Under the pieces are notes generated by a model, which was not told where the DNA came from, ran no database searches, and was given only the letters and a program-made list of their open reading frames with translations. Below, piece after piece: positions 45,326 to 54,601 of a stretch of DNA of 64,000 nt (positions within the stretch are counted from its first letter, which is position 1; each line of letters opens with the position of its first letter). The stretch covers positions 22,624 to 86,623 of the forward strand of contig CATJUX010000052.1 in assembly GCA_949743895.1 (NCBI GenBank), in the 5' to 3' direction. The stretch comes from JANFXS01 sp022791155. Its GTDB lineage: Bacteria; Bacillota; Clostridia; Lachnospirales; Anaerotignaceae. Both the position numbers and the translations under genes were made by a program.

Positions 45326-46381
45326 ATGTATTCACCAACAAAGAAAGTGAGGGTTCTTGTTGTTGACGACTCGATTTTTTTCAGAAAAGTCCTCATAGAC
45401 AATCTTTCAAAAGAAGCGGGGATAGAAATTGCCGGGTATGCCATAAACGCTTTCGACGCAAAAAAGAAAATTCCTCAAATTTTGCCCGACGTCATAACAA
45501 TGGATGTGGAAATGCCGGGAATGAACGGCATTGAGTTTTTGAAACAACTCATTCCGCAAAATCCCATCCCTGTCATACTTGTGTCGTCGCTGAATTTGAG
45601 TGTGTTTGAAGCTTTGTCGGCGGGAGCTGTGGACTTTGTCCGCAAGCCAGATGCTGCTAAGGCCAGCAGTCTTCCGGCTTTTATATATGACTTAGCAAGG
45701 AAAATACGCATTGCATCAAATGCCAAAGTGCGGGTTTCGCCAACGCAATCACCTCAAAAAACTCCACAAGCGCCAGCAGGGCTGCTTGGGCCGTCAAGCA
45801 AGCTTGACAACACAATCATTGCCATTGGGGCCTCAACTGGAGGCACAGAAGCAACGCTATGCGTGCTCAAGGATCTCCCGGCAGACACGCCAGGAATGGT
45901 CATTGTTCAGCACATGCCGCCGGGGTTCACAAAAATGTATGCAGAGCGCCTTGACCGCATTTGCCAGATGACTGTCAGAGAGGCCAAAAGCGGCGACAAA
46001 ATTTGCCGCGGGCAGGCGCTCATTGCACCGGGCGATTTGCAAATGAAGGTTGTCAGGGTTGGCGGCCAATATGCCGTGAACTGCTATGACGGCGAAAAGG
46101 TCAGCGGACACAAGCCATCAGTTGATGTGCTTTTCAATTCAATGGCCGAAAACGTGAAGTGCAGCACAATTGGAATAATATTGACAGGAATGGGCCGTGA
46201 CGGCGCCGCTGGAATGTGCAAAATGCGCCAAAGTGGTGCCTATACAATTGGCCAAAACAAAGAATCCTGTGTTGTTTATGGAATGCCAATGGTGGCCTAT
46301 GAAATGGGCGGTGTGGCGATACAGGCATCATGCGAGGGAATCCCCAATGTGCTTCTTCAAAAACTCAGAACAATGAAATGA
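45326..46381 (+). CDS. cheB: Chemoreceptor methylesterase CheB
   Basis: 351 residues: a receiver domain with phospho-acceptor Asp60 (VITMDVEMPGMNG), a Pro/Ala/Gln linker (about 135-155), then the methylesterase domain. The catalytic Ser is in IGASTGGTEA, the His in VQHMPPGFT, and the Asp in LTGMGRDGAAG. Besides demethylation it may deamidate receptor glutamines, a job also held by CheD. GAGG precedes ATG 45326. It ends this unit at the terminator near 46420. Confidence 0.95.
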   Translation: MYSPTKKVRVLVVDDSIFFRKVLIDNLSKEAGIEIAGYAINAFDAKKKIPQILPDVITMDVEMPGMNGIEFLKQLIPQNPIPVILVSSLNLSVFEALSAGAVDFVRKPDAAKASSLPAFIYDLARKIRIASNAKVRVSPTQSPQKTPQAPAGLLGPSSKLDNTIIAIGASTGGTEATLCVLKDLPADTPGMVIVQHMPPGFTKMYAERLDRICQMTVREAKSGDKICRGQALIAPGDLQMKVVRVGGQYAVNCYDGEKVSGHKPSVDVLFNSMAENVKCSTIGIILTGMGRDGAAGMCKMRQSGAYTIGQNKESCVVYGMPMVAYEMGGVAIQASCEGIPNVLLQKLRTMK

Positions 46382-46721
46382 GACTGCATTTTGAAAATTT
46401 GAAAACAAAATTTTTGAAACCTCCGTTTTGAATTGACGGAGGTTTTTGTTGTGTTTGAAAATATTTTGGATTGGGTTTTGTGCGTTTGCAGTGACATTTT
46501 CATGGGCAATTGATTTTTGCGGCGGTTCATAAAATTCCGTAAAATTTTGTTATAACAATGAATTTTTTGGCCATTTTGTGCAATATATGCGTGAATGTGG
46601 CATCAGAGAAATTTGAAATCAAAAAAACCACGTATAAAGACGGCGTTTTCTGTTCATAAAAAATAGTGACAAAACTTTCGAAAAACAAATATTTTCGGAA
46701 AATAAAATTTGGGAGGTTAAT
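46382..46721. other. Gap between cheB and mglB with dyads
   Basis: 340 bases without a gene. It holds the cheB terminator, the perfect palindrome TTGTTATAACAA at 46547-46558 and a CGAAAA/TTTTCG dyad near 46679-46697. Either dyad could be an operator for sugar control of mglB; no convincing -35/-10 pair is visible. Confidence 0.45.
46417..46449 (+). terminator. Intrinsic terminator after cheB
   Basis: AAACCTCCGT and ACGGAGGTTT arms around a 9-base loop, followed by TTGTTG; a T-run is built into the right arm. Confidence 0.85.
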
Positions 46722-47774
46722 ATGAAAAAGAAACTTTTGATAGCAGCTTTGGCAATGACAATGGCTGTTTCAATGACAGCATGTTCAAAAAAGCCCAAAA
46801 ACACAGGCGCATCAGGAAATGGCAGCCAGCAGTCTGAGGAACAAACGAAAGGCGATCTTCCGACAGTGGGAGTGCTCATATATAAATATGACGACACTTA
46901 TATCTCCACAGCGCGCAACGCCATTGAATCTGCTTTGGAAGGGCGGGCAAATGTCATCATGCAGGATGGCAAGGGAGATCAGGCAACACAAAACGATCAG
47001 CTTGATGTGATGATTGAAAAGGGCGTTGATGTCCTTTGTGTGAACATGGTTGATGCAAAGGCGGCTTCAGGCGTTGTTGAAAAAGCAAAGGCGGCCAACA
47101 TACCAATCATATTTTTCAACAGAGAGCCAGACACAGAGGTCATCGCTTCATATGACAGAGCCATATTCATAGGGACAAATGCCGCTGATGCAGGGAAAAT
47201 GCAGGGCGATGTCATCAAAGAGATATTCGAGGCCAATCCGGAATATGACATAAACGGTGACGGAAAAATACAATATACAATGTTTCAGGGAGAGCCAGAC
47301 AATCCAGAGGCCATAGCACGAACGAAATATAGCGTTGAGCAGGCAGAGGCCAACGGCCTTGTCATGGAAAGGGTTGGTGAAATTCAGGTTTGCAACTGGG
47401 ACACCGAATTGGCACAAAAGGCAATGGAGGCTGTTTTGGCGGCCAATGCCGGAAAGATTGAGCTTGTCATAGCGAACAATGACGGCATGGCCATTGGATG
47501 CATAGCGGCGCTGTCCAACATAGGTTACAACGTGGAGGGCGGCGATAAGTTCATACCTGTTGTGGGCGTTGACGCAACAGACGCCGCCAAAGACGCCATT
47601 GCCAAAGGCACAATGAGCGCCACTGTGCTTCAAGACGGAGCGGCAATGGGAAGCGCTGTGGCTGACGCCGCCGTGAATGCGGCAGAAGGAAAAGAGTTTC
47701 TTGATGGAACTGACTATGAATTTGACGAAACAGGAATTGCAGTGAGAATACCATATTCACCATACACGGGCTGA
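46722..47774 (+). CDS. mglB: Galactose/methylgalactoside-binding lipoprotein MglB
   Basis: 350 residues. The signal peptide ends in a lipobox (VSMTACSKK, Cys21), so it is membrane-anchored. The periplasmic-binding-protein fold follows from about residue 45 (LPTVGVLIYKYDDTYIS). The calcium-binding loop typical of galactose-binding proteins is present (DINGDGKIQY). Sugar-contact residues include IFFNREPD and IANNDGMAIG. In addition to transport it may present galactose or glucose to a receptor; the chemotaxis genes end just upstream. GGGAGG precedes ATG 46722. Confidence 0.95.
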   Translation: MKKKLLIAALAMTMAVSMTACSKKPKNTGASGNGSQQSEEQTKGDLPTVGVLIYKYDDTYISTARNAIESALEGRANVIMQDGKGDQATQNDQLDVMIEKGVDVLCVNMVDAKAASGVVEKAKAANIPIIFFNREPDTEVIASYDRAIFIGTNAADAGKMQGDVIKEIFEANPEYDINGDGKIQYTMFQGEPDNPEAIARTKYSVEQAEANGLVMERVGEIQVCNWDTELAQKAMEAVLAANAGKIELVIANNDGMAIGCIAALSNIGYNVEGGDKFIPVVGVDATDAAKDAIAKGTMSATVLQDGAAMGSAVADAAVNAAEGKEFLDGTDYEFDETGIAVRIPYSPYTG

Positions 47775-47788
47775 TGTTTTGAAACTGT

Positions 47789-47825
47789 TCCGGAGCGGTG
47801 CTTGCCGCTCTGGACATTTGTTTTT
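47789..47825 (+). terminator. Stem-loop after mglB, attenuator-like
   Basis: TCCGGAGCGG, loop TGCTTG, CCGCTCTGGA, then CATTTGTTTTTATG. The weak T-run suggests partial termination or 3' protection, giving more mglB than mglA mRNA. Confidence 0.65.
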
Positions 47826-48109
47826 ATGCAAAAAAATTTCTGCCTTTTCAAAGGCATGTTGTGTGGGGCTGAATTGAAAATGGTTTGAAAAGGCAGACGG
47901 TTTGAACAAGCCGCTGCAGTGATTGGTGAACGAACGCCGTGACAGTGTTTTCCAAAATGGCAGAATCAAAAAACGGCAATTTGGGTGACAAAACGGAAGC
48001 TTCACTTGACATGCATTTTTGCCTGCGTTTCAAAATCAAAAATCATATCTAAGAATTGATGTTTAAACTCATAAATTTTTCAAATGGGGAAAATATAGAT
48101 TAAGAGAAC

Positions 48110-48148
48110 AATTGGCTGTTATGTTTGTGATTACATAACTTAAATTGT
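48110..48148. promoter_or_regulatory. Operator-like dyad upstream of mglA
   Basis: GTTATGT (48118-48124) and ACATAAC (48133-48139) form a perfect dyad with an 8-base centre. An outer CAATT/AATTG pair extends the symmetry. It lies about 320 bases before mglA. It may bind a sugar-responsive repressor. Confidence 0.4.
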
Positions 48149-48459
48149 CGCAAAACAGAAAGCTTTTTATGTGTTTATTATTTTTGAACAGACAGAACTA
48201 AATTTGCAGGCTGCAAAATTTTCAAAGGTTTTGGTGTGCCAATTTTGGCGGTGCAATTTGTGGCTGACAAAAAGCATGTGAAACAAAGCGTCCCAATGAT
48301 TGCTTTGTTTCAATGGACAGCTGTTTTTCAAAATGAAATTTGAAGGGATTTGAAGCTGTTTTGCATGCCGCAAATGGCATTTGGAAAGTTGCAATTCAGT
48401 TTGCTGAAAGTTTTTCATTTGTATGCTTGAAAAACAATTTTGGAAGCGGGGTGAAACAA

Positions 48460-49953
48460 TTGGCAGAATATATACTTGAGATGAATGAGATTGAAAAGAG
48501 TTTTCCGGGGGTGAAGGCGCTGAACCACGCACAGCTCAAGCTTCGGCCGGGGACAGTTCATGCGCTTATGGGTGAAAATGGCGCGGGAAAATCAACGCTC
48601 ATGAAATGCCTTTTTGGAATTTATAAGGAAGATGAAGGGGAAATATTGATTGACGGGAAAAAAGTGAGATTCACCGGGCCAAAAAATGCACTGGATAATG
48701 GCGTTGCCATGGTTCATCAGGAACTTAATCAGGTGCTCAAAAGAAGTGTTATGGAAAACATATGGCTTGGCCGTTTCCCCGGAAAGTTTGGTTTTGTGAG
48801 CCACGGCGAAATGTATAGCAAAACAAAAGAGATATTTAACGAACTGGAAATACCAATTGATCCCAAAACAACCATAGGCAAGCTTAGTGTGTCTCAAAGG
48901 CAAATGGTTGAAATTGCAAAAGCGGTTTCGTGCGATGCAAAGATACTTGTGCTTGATGAGCCAACATCGTCGCTGACACATGAGGAGGTTGAGCATCTGT
49001 TTGCCATAATCAACAAGCTTCGCAAGCGTGGTGTGGCCATGGTTTACATCAGCCACAAAATGGAGGAGATACTCCATATATCGGATGAAGTCACAGTTAT
49101 GCGCGATGGAAAATGGGTGGCCACAGAAAATGCCGGGAATTTGACAATGGACAAAATTATAAAGCTTATGGTTGGACGCGATCTGACGGAACGCTTCCCT
49201 CCAAAAACAAACAAGCCTTCGGAAACAATTATGGAAGTTAAAAATTTGACAGGGAAATATCTGCCGGGCTGTGAAGACGTTTCGTTTGAGCTGAGAAGAG
49301 GCGAAATTCTTGGCGTTGCCGGGCTTGTGGGGAGCAGAAGGACAGAGCTTTTGGAAACCATATTTGGCATAGCACACATGGGCTCTGGGAGCATAGTTAA
49401 GGAAGGAAAAAGCATATCAAACAGAAGCGCCCGAGAAGCGATTAAAAATGGCTTTGCACTTTTGACAGAGGAGCGGCGTGCCAACGGCATATTTGGGGGA
49501 ATGAGCATAACATTCAATGCGGTGATTGCCAACATAAAAAATTATAAAAAATTTTTTTGGCTTTCATCTCCTCAAATGGCCAAAGACACACAGTGGGTTG
49601 TGGAAAGCATGAAAGTTAAAACGCCCTCGCATAAAACAAAAATACGAACCCTTTCAGGCGGCAACCAGCAAAAGGTGATATTGGGAAGGTGGCTTTTGAC
49701 AAAGCCAGAGATACTTTTGCTTGATGAACCGACGAGAGGGATTGACGTGGGGGCAAAATATGAAATATATCAGCTCATTATAAACCTTGCCAATGAAGGA
49801 AAGAGCGTCATGGTTGTTTCAAGTGAAATGCCGGAGCTGCTTGGCATATGTGACCGCATAATGGTTATGAGCAACGGGCGCATTGCGGGAACGCTTGATG
49901 CCAAAGATGCCAATCAGGAGGAAATAATGCGTCTTGCGGCAAAATATATTTAG
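48460..49953 (+). CDS. mglA: Galactose/methylgalactoside ABC transporter ATPase MglA
   Basis: 497 residues with two ABC cassettes. The first has an intact Walker A (GENGAGKST), the signature [15 protein letters not shown] and Walker [11 protein letters not shown]. The second has a degenerate Walker A ([10 protein letters not shown]) but an intact signature [14 protein letters not shown], normal for sugar ATPases of this class. TTG 48460 is chosen: GGGGTG lies 6 bases upstream and the product starts [20 protein letters not shown], the family N terminus. Confidence 0.94.
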   Translation: MAEYILEMNEIEKSFPGVKALNHAQLKLRPGTVHALMGENGAGKSTLMKCLFGIYKEDEGEILIDGKKVRFTGPKNALDNGVAMVHQELNQVLKRSVMENIWLGRFPGKFGFVSHGEMYSKTKEIFNELEIPIDPKTTIGKLSVSQRQMVEIAKAVSCDAKILVLDEPTSSLTHEEVEHLFAIINKLRKRGVAMVYISHKMEEILHISDEVTVMRDGKWVATENAGNLTMDKIIKLMVGRDLTERFPPKTNKPSETIMEVKNLTGKYLPGCEDVSFELRRGEILGVAGLVGSRRTELLETIFGIAHMGSGSIVKEGKSISNRSAREAIKNGFALLTEERRANGIFGGMSITFNAVIANIKNYKKFFWLSSPQMAKDTQWVVESMKVKTPSHKTKIRTLSGGNQQKVILGRWLLTKPEILLLDEPTRGIDVGAKYEIYQLIINLANEGKSVMVVSSEMPELLGICDRIMVMSNGRIAGTLDAKDANQEEIMRLAAKYI

Positions 49954-49969
49954 CGGGAGGTTTTGAAAC

Positions 49970-50995
49970 ATGGATAATTCAAAAACGGCCTTCAAACGGC
50001 CGTGGAAAGAAATAGTTTTGGATTATGCCCTTTATTTGATATTGGGCATAATGATAATAGGGGTTTTCATTGCCGATCCTTCTTTTGTTTCTGTGAGAAA
50101 CATGTGGAGGATACTTGCGCAGGCTTCCACAAGGGGAATATTGGCGCTTGGTGTTGCAGGAATGATTGTTTTGACGGGAACGGATTTGTCGGCCGGAAGG
50201 ATATTGGGCTGTGGCGCGGCTGTTTCGGCTTCGCTTTTGCAAAGTGTCACATATGCATCAAGAATGTATCCGGGGATAACAGAGCCGTTGCCCATGATTG
50301 TGCCGCTTTTGCTTTCGATTGTTGTTTGCACAGCATTTTGTCTGCTGAACGGCTTTGGAATAGCAAAGCTCCACATGCACGCTTTCATAATATCCCTTGG
50401 AACACAGCTCATTGCCTATGGGGCGTTGTGCCTGTATATTGACAGCCAACAGGGCGGCGCACAGCCGATTGCAAGCCTTGATTCAAAATATGTTGAGCTT
50501 GTGAACGGATATAAACTTGGTTTTGGGATTATACCAAACCTTGTTGTGTTTCTTGTGATATGCGCCGCAATCATGTGGGTGGTTTGGAACAAAACGACAA
50601 TCGGCAAAAACATGTTTGCCATTGGCGGCAATTCAGAGGCAGCGGCTGTGAGCGGCGTCAACGTGGCAAAAAGCATAATGCTTGTATATCTCATAGCAGG
50701 AATATTGTATGGAACAGCGGCATTCCTTGAAGCGGGAAGGGTGCAGAGCGTCACAACGGCAACGGGAACAAACTATGACCTTGATGCCATAAGCGGCTGT
50801 GTCATAGGCGGTGTTTCGTTTTCGGGCGGCGTTGGAACAATCCCGGGAGTGCTCATAGGCGTTGTGATATTGCAGGTGATCAACTACAGCCTGTATTATC
50901 TTGGTGTTAACGCATACTTGCAGTATATAATCAAAGGTCTTATAATAATATTGGCGGTGGCAATTGACGTGAGGAAGTATATTGCGAAAAAATGA
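49970..50995 (+). CDS. mglC: Galactose/methylgalactoside ABC transporter permease MglC
   Basis: 341-residue permease of the BPD_transp_2 family with about nine to ten hydrophobic segments. Family features include GMIVLTGTDLSAGRILG near residue 66 and AISGCVIGGVSFSGGVGTIP near 273. It pairs with MglA, 16 bases upstream, and MglB. GGGAGG precedes ATG 49970. Confidence 0.95.
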   Translation: MDNSKTAFKRPWKEIVLDYALYLILGIMIIGVFIADPSFVSVRNMWRILAQASTRGILALGVAGMIVLTGTDLSAGRILGCGAAVSASLLQSVTYASRMYPGITEPLPMIVPLLLSIVVCTAFCLLNGFGIAKLHMHAFIISLGTQLIAYGALCLYIDSQQGGAQPIASLDSKYVELVNGYKLGFGIIPNLVVFLVICAAIMWVVWNKTTIGKNMFAIGGNSEAAAVSGVNVAKSIMLVYLIAGILYGTAAFLEAGRVQSVTTATGTNYDLDAISGCVIGGVSFSGGVGTIPGVLIGVVILQVINYSLYYLGVNAYLQYIIKGLIIILAVAIDVRKYIAKK

Positions 50996-51071
50996 AGGGA
51001 TTTGCATTTGCTTGGCCCGGTTCACATTTTGAGCGTTCATTTGCAAGCCAAGTTTCAGAAGGAGCGTTTTT

Positions 51072-51293
51072 ATGTCTGCTGAAGAAAACACATTTTATAT
51101 AAATTGTGAACATGAAAAAGATAGTGAAGAAATTGGAAATGAAAAAAGTGAAAAAAAGAATGAAAATATTATAGACGTTAAAGAAAATTTTTATGGCAAA
51201 TTGGATGTTTCGCTTGAGACAATGGACAGAGTTGTTTTTGGAACATCGGCGCTGCTTCTGATTTCATTGGCAGCGGCATTCATTATGAGATGA
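51072..51293 (+). CDS. Small tail-anchored membrane protein
   Basis: 73 residues. Residues 1-50 are very acidic and Lys/Glu/Asn-rich; one membrane helix lies at the extreme C terminus (54-71, VVFGTSALLLISLAAAFI). AAGGAGC before ATG 51072 and the stop next to the galK ribosome site support real translation. It is not a family I recognise. The position inside the galactose unit suggests a link to MglC or GalK, but nothing in the sequence proves it. Confidence 0.6.
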   Translation: MSAEENTFYINCEHEKDSEEIGNEKSEKKNENIIDVKENFYGKLDVSLETMDRVVFGTSALLLISLAAAFIMR

Positions 51294-51307
51294 GGGGAGT
51301 TGGGCTT

Positions 51308-52585
51308 TTGCCGGAAACTATGTATATATCTCATGACGTGCTGAAAAAGGCATATCCAACCTTTGACAAAAACAGCGGTTTCTATCTGGGCCGGCTTGAC
51401 AGGCTTAAGGCCGGATATGTCAAAACATTTGGAACGCCGGGAAATTTGCGTTTGTTCACGGCGCCGGGAAGGACTGAAATTGGCGGCAACCACACAGATC
51501 ACCAAAGGGGCCGCGTTTTGGCCGCGGCTGTTGACATGGACATGATAGCCGCGGCAGAAATCAATGGAAGCGGCAAAATCAAAGTCAAATCTGAGGGATA
51601 TGACATGTGTGAGATTGACACAACATGTTTGAAGCCGCTGTGTCATGAAAAAAACACAACAGCGGCCATTATACGTGGGGTTGCAGCCCAAATTGCCAAA
51701 GAGGGCTTTGAGATTGGCGGGTTTGACATGTATGTCATGTCGGATGTGCCAAAGGGCAGCGGCCTTTCGTCATCGGCGGCCTTTGAAGTTCTTGTGGCTT
51801 CTGTCATGAACGGGCTTTTTTGCAACGGAAAACTGAGTGACGTGAAAATGGCTCAAATGGGGCGCATTGCTGAAAATGAATATTTTGGGAAGCCAAGCGG
51901 CCTGATGGATCAAATGGCGTCAGCCGTTGGCGGAATTGTTGTCATTGACTTTGACGACATGGACAACCCTGAAACAGAAAAGCTGAATGTGGACTTTGCC
52001 GAATTTGGATATGCACTTTGTGTGATAGACAGCGGCGCCGACCATGCGGGACTGACGCCTGAATATGCAGCGATTCCAAACGAAATGGAAAGTGTGGCAA
52101 AATTTTTTGAAAAAGAAGTTCTCCGAGACGTTGAAAGAGGGCTTTTGATTGAAAACGCAAACATGATACGCCGGGAATGCGGCGACAGAGCGTTTTTGAG
52201 AGCCATTCATTTTGTGGATGAAAACGAACGCGTTGAAAGAGAAGCGGCATTTTTGAAAGAAAAAAACATGAAAGGCTTTTTGAATGAAGTGAAAGAGTCG
52301 GGATATTCATCATTCATGTATCTGCAAAATGTTGTTCATGGGAAATGTGCCTCCGAGCAGTCAATGGCGCTGGCACTTTGCCTCTGTCACAGCCTTTTGG
52401 GAAACAAAGGAGCTTTCCGCGTTCATGGAGGAGGATTTGCGGGAACTGTTCAGGCATTTGTGCCCTTGGACAGCGTTGATGTGTTTGTGAAAAAAATTGA
52501 AAATGTTTTGGGAGAAAATTGCTGCCGCATGGTTTCGATTCGTGAAATGGGCGGCGGAGAAATTACAAATGTGAAAGGAAGCTGA
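51308..52585 (+). CDS. galK: Galactokinase GalK
   Basis: GHMP kinase that phosphorylates galactose at C1. About 425 residues. Motif 1 is PGRTEIGGNHTDHQRG, motif 2 PKGSGLSSSAAFEVL, motif 3 HGGGFAGTVQAF. The family's usual GEHTDYN is GNHTDHQ here, a known clostridial variant. TTG 51308 is preferred because GGGGAG ends 8 bases upstream; ATG 51290 overlaps the previous stop and ATG 51320 is also possible. The N-terminal segment before motif 1 (about 45 residues) is longer than in E. coli. Confidence 0.92.
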   Translation: MPETMYISHDVLKKAYPTFDKNSGFYLGRLDRLKAGYVKTFGTPGNLRLFTAPGRTEIGGNHTDHQRGRVLAAAVDMDMIAAAEINGSGKIKVKSEGYDMCEIDTTCLKPLCHEKNTTAAIIRGVAAQIAKEGFEIGGFDMYVMSDVPKGSGLSSSAAFEVLVASVMNGLFCNGKLSDVKMAQMGRIAENEYFGKPSGLMDQMASAVGGIVVIDFDDMDNPETEKLNVDFAEFGYALCVIDSGADHAGLTPEYAAIPNEMESVAKFFEKEVLRDVERGLLIENANMIRRECGDRAFLRAIHFVDENERVEREAAFLKEKNMKGFLNEVKESGYSSFMYLQNVVHGKCASEQSMALALCLCHSLLGNKGAFRVHGGGFAGTVQAFVPLDSVDVFVKKIENVLGENCCRMVSIREMGGGEITNVKGS

Positions 52586-52590
52586 TTTTT

Positions 52591-53574
52591 ATGACAGTGC
52601 TTGTTTTGGGAGGAGCGGGATATATAGGAAGCCACACAGTTAAGGCGCTTTGTTGCAAGGGAGAAAATGTTGTTGTTGCAGACAATCTTGTCACGGGATA
52701 TAGGGAGGCTGTTGACAAACGCGCCAAATTTTATGAAGGTGACATTGGTGACAAAGAGTTTGTTGACAAAATTTTCAAAAAAGAAAAAATTGACGCGGTC
52801 ATTCATTTTGCGGCATTTTCGCTTGTTGGTGAAAGCGTGACCAATCCTTTGAAATATTATAGAAACAATCTTTGCAAGACAGAAGCTCTCATTGAAAGCA
52901 TGGTTGAAAACGGCGTTGACAAAATTGTTTTTTCATCAACAGCCGCGGTCTATGGAGAGCCAAAAAACATTCCAATAATGGAAAGTGATCCAACTCTCCC
53001 AACAAATCCATATGGCGAGACAAAACTGGCCATGGAAAATATGTTCAAATGGACAGCGGCCGCACATGGCATGAGATATGTTTCGCTTAGATATTTCAAT
53101 GCCTGCGGAGCTGACGAGAGCGGCGAACTGGGAGAGGCGCACAATCCTGAAAGCCATTTGATACCTATCATACTTCAGGTTCCTTTGGGCCAAAGGGAGG
53201 CCGTGAGTGTCTATGGCACTGACTATATAACAAGAGACGGAACATGCGTGAGGGATTATATTCATGTGACGGATTTGGCCGAGGCACACATACTTGCTGT
53301 GGAATATCTTATGAACGGTGGCAAAAGTGAAATTTTCAATTTGGGAAATGGCGTTGGCTTCACAGTTAAAGAAGTGATTGAAGCGGCGCGAACAGCCACG
53401 GGCCTTGACATATTGTCGCAAGACGGAAACCGGCGTGAGGGTGATCCGGCGCAGCTTGTGGCCTCAAGCGAAAAGGCAATGAATGTTTTGGGCTGGAACC
53501 CTGTTCACAACAGCTTGGAGGAGATAATATCATCGGCTTGGAAATGGCACAAAAATCACCCAAATGGATATTGA
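52591..53574 (+). CDS. galE: UDP-glucose 4-epimerase GalE
   Basis: 327-residue short-chain epimerase that interconverts UDP-galactose and UDP-glucose. The NAD-binding GGAGYIGSH lies near the N terminus, the catalytic Ser region is FSSTAAVYG, and the Tyr-Lys pair lies in NPYGETKLAME. RYFNACGAD is a GalE signature. It begins six bases after galK, with AGGAAG overlapping the galK end. Confidence 0.95.
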   Translation: MTVLVLGGAGYIGSHTVKALCCKGENVVVADNLVTGYREAVDKRAKFYEGDIGDKEFVDKIFKKEKIDAVIHFAAFSLVGESVTNPLKYYRNNLCKTEALIESMVENGVDKIVFSSTAAVYGEPKNIPIMESDPTLPTNPYGETKLAMENMFKWTAAAHGMRYVSLRYFNACGADESGELGEAHNPESHLIPIILQVPLGQREAVSVYGTDYITRDGTCVRDYIHVTDLAEAHILAVEYLMNGGKSEIFNLGNGVGFTVKEVIEAARTATGLDILSQDGNRREGDPAQLVASSEKAMNVLGWNPVHNSLEEIISSAWKWHKNHPNGY

Positions 53575-53649
53575 TGAAAACACCGTGCAACATGAATGTG
53601 AAAAACTGCGATGTGGAATGCGGCCATTCCATTTTTATTGGAGGTTTTT

Positions 53650-54576
53650 ATGGAGAATAGATATGTTTTTGGTGTTGACATTGGAGGTACAAGCGTTAAA
53701 ATTGGGCTTTTTTCCCATGAGGGGAAATTGATTGAAAAATGGGGGATTTCCACTGACAAAACAAATTCGGGAGCCAACATATTGCCCAACATAGCGGAAG
53801 CGCTGAAAAACAAAATGGCCGAAAGAGGAATTTTGGCCACGCATGTTTTGGGAATTGGCGTTGGGGCGCCGGGGCCTGTGGACAAACATGGCGTTGTGCA
53901 TGGCTGTGTCAACATTGGCTGGGGAGAGACAAATGTGGCAAAAAGCCTTGAGGAGCTTTCGGGAATGAAAACGCTTGTGGGCAACGATGCGAATGTGGCG
54001 GCGCTGGGGGAGACGCGGTTTGGAAGCGGAAAGGGCTTTGAAAGCGTTGTTCTTGTCACGCTTGGAACGGGCGTTGGCGGCGGAATTATACAAGGCGGAA
54101 ATATACTTATTGGGGAACATGGAAGTGCTGGCGAGATAGGCCACATAACAGTTGACATAAACGAAAAAACGCCTTGTTCATGTGGGAAAAGGGGCTGTTT
54201 GGAGCAATATGCCTCGGCTTCGGGAATGGCGCATCAGGCCGAAAGGCTCATAAAAGCCGGAATGAAAACAACGCTTGGCGAGATAAGTGCAAGGGCCATA
54301 GTTTGCGGCGCCAAAGAGGGAGATGCCCTTTGCATTGAAGTTGTGGAAAAAATGGGGCGCGCCCTTGGTTTGGGGCTTAGCAATGTGGCTGTCACATGTG
54401 ATCCGGGGGCGTTTGTAATTGGCGGGGGTGTTTCAAAGGCCGGGGATTTTTTGCTGGGGTTCATAAAAAAATATTACAACGAATATTCATTTCATGCTGT
54501 TAGAGACACAAGCTTCAAGATAGCTTCACTGGGGAATGACGCCGGCATATTTGGCGCAGCCAGCCTGATTATATAA
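53650..54576 (+). CDS. glk: ROK-family glucokinase
   Basis: 308-residue ROK sugar kinase. The ATP site is FGVDIGGTSVKIGLF, and the catalytic Asp is in VGNDANVAALGE. The zinc-binding motif reads CSCGKRGCLEQYASASG near 179-195. There is no N-terminal helix-turn-helix, so this is a kinase and not a ROK repressor. It would phosphorylate the glucose that enters through MglBAC or comes from galactosides. TGGAGG precedes ATG 53650. Confidence 0.9.
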   Translation: MENRYVFGVDIGGTSVKIGLFSHEGKLIEKWGISTDKTNSGANILPNIAEALKNKMAERGILATHVLGIGVGAPGPVDKHGVVHGCVNIGWGETNVAKSLEELSGMKTLVGNDANVAALGETRFGSGKGFESVVLVTLGTGVGGGIIQGGNILIGEHGSAGEIGHITVDINEKTPCSCGKRGCLEQYASASGMAHQAERLIKAGMKTTLGEISARAIVCGAKEGDALCIEVVEKMGRALGLGLSNVAVTCDPGAFVIGGGVSKAGDFLLGFIKKYYNEYSFHAVRDTSFKIASLGNDAGIFGAASLII

Positions 54577-54601
54577 AAAACAAAAACACATTGGAGGAAA
54601 C

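Larger units (their letters stand above)
47775..48459. other. Long gap between mglB and mglA
   Basis: 685 bases with no credible gene in either direction. Features seen are the hairpin directly after mglB (47789-47814) and an operator-like dyad at 48110-48148. The rest is AT-rich and low in complexity. The distance is unusual, as mglB and mglA are normally close together. Confidence 0.5.

Noticed and set aside
53650..54576. ROK protein as a transcriptional repressor of the galactose unit
   Set aside because: It has no N-terminal helix-turn-helix; the ATP and catalytic motifs of a kinase are intact.
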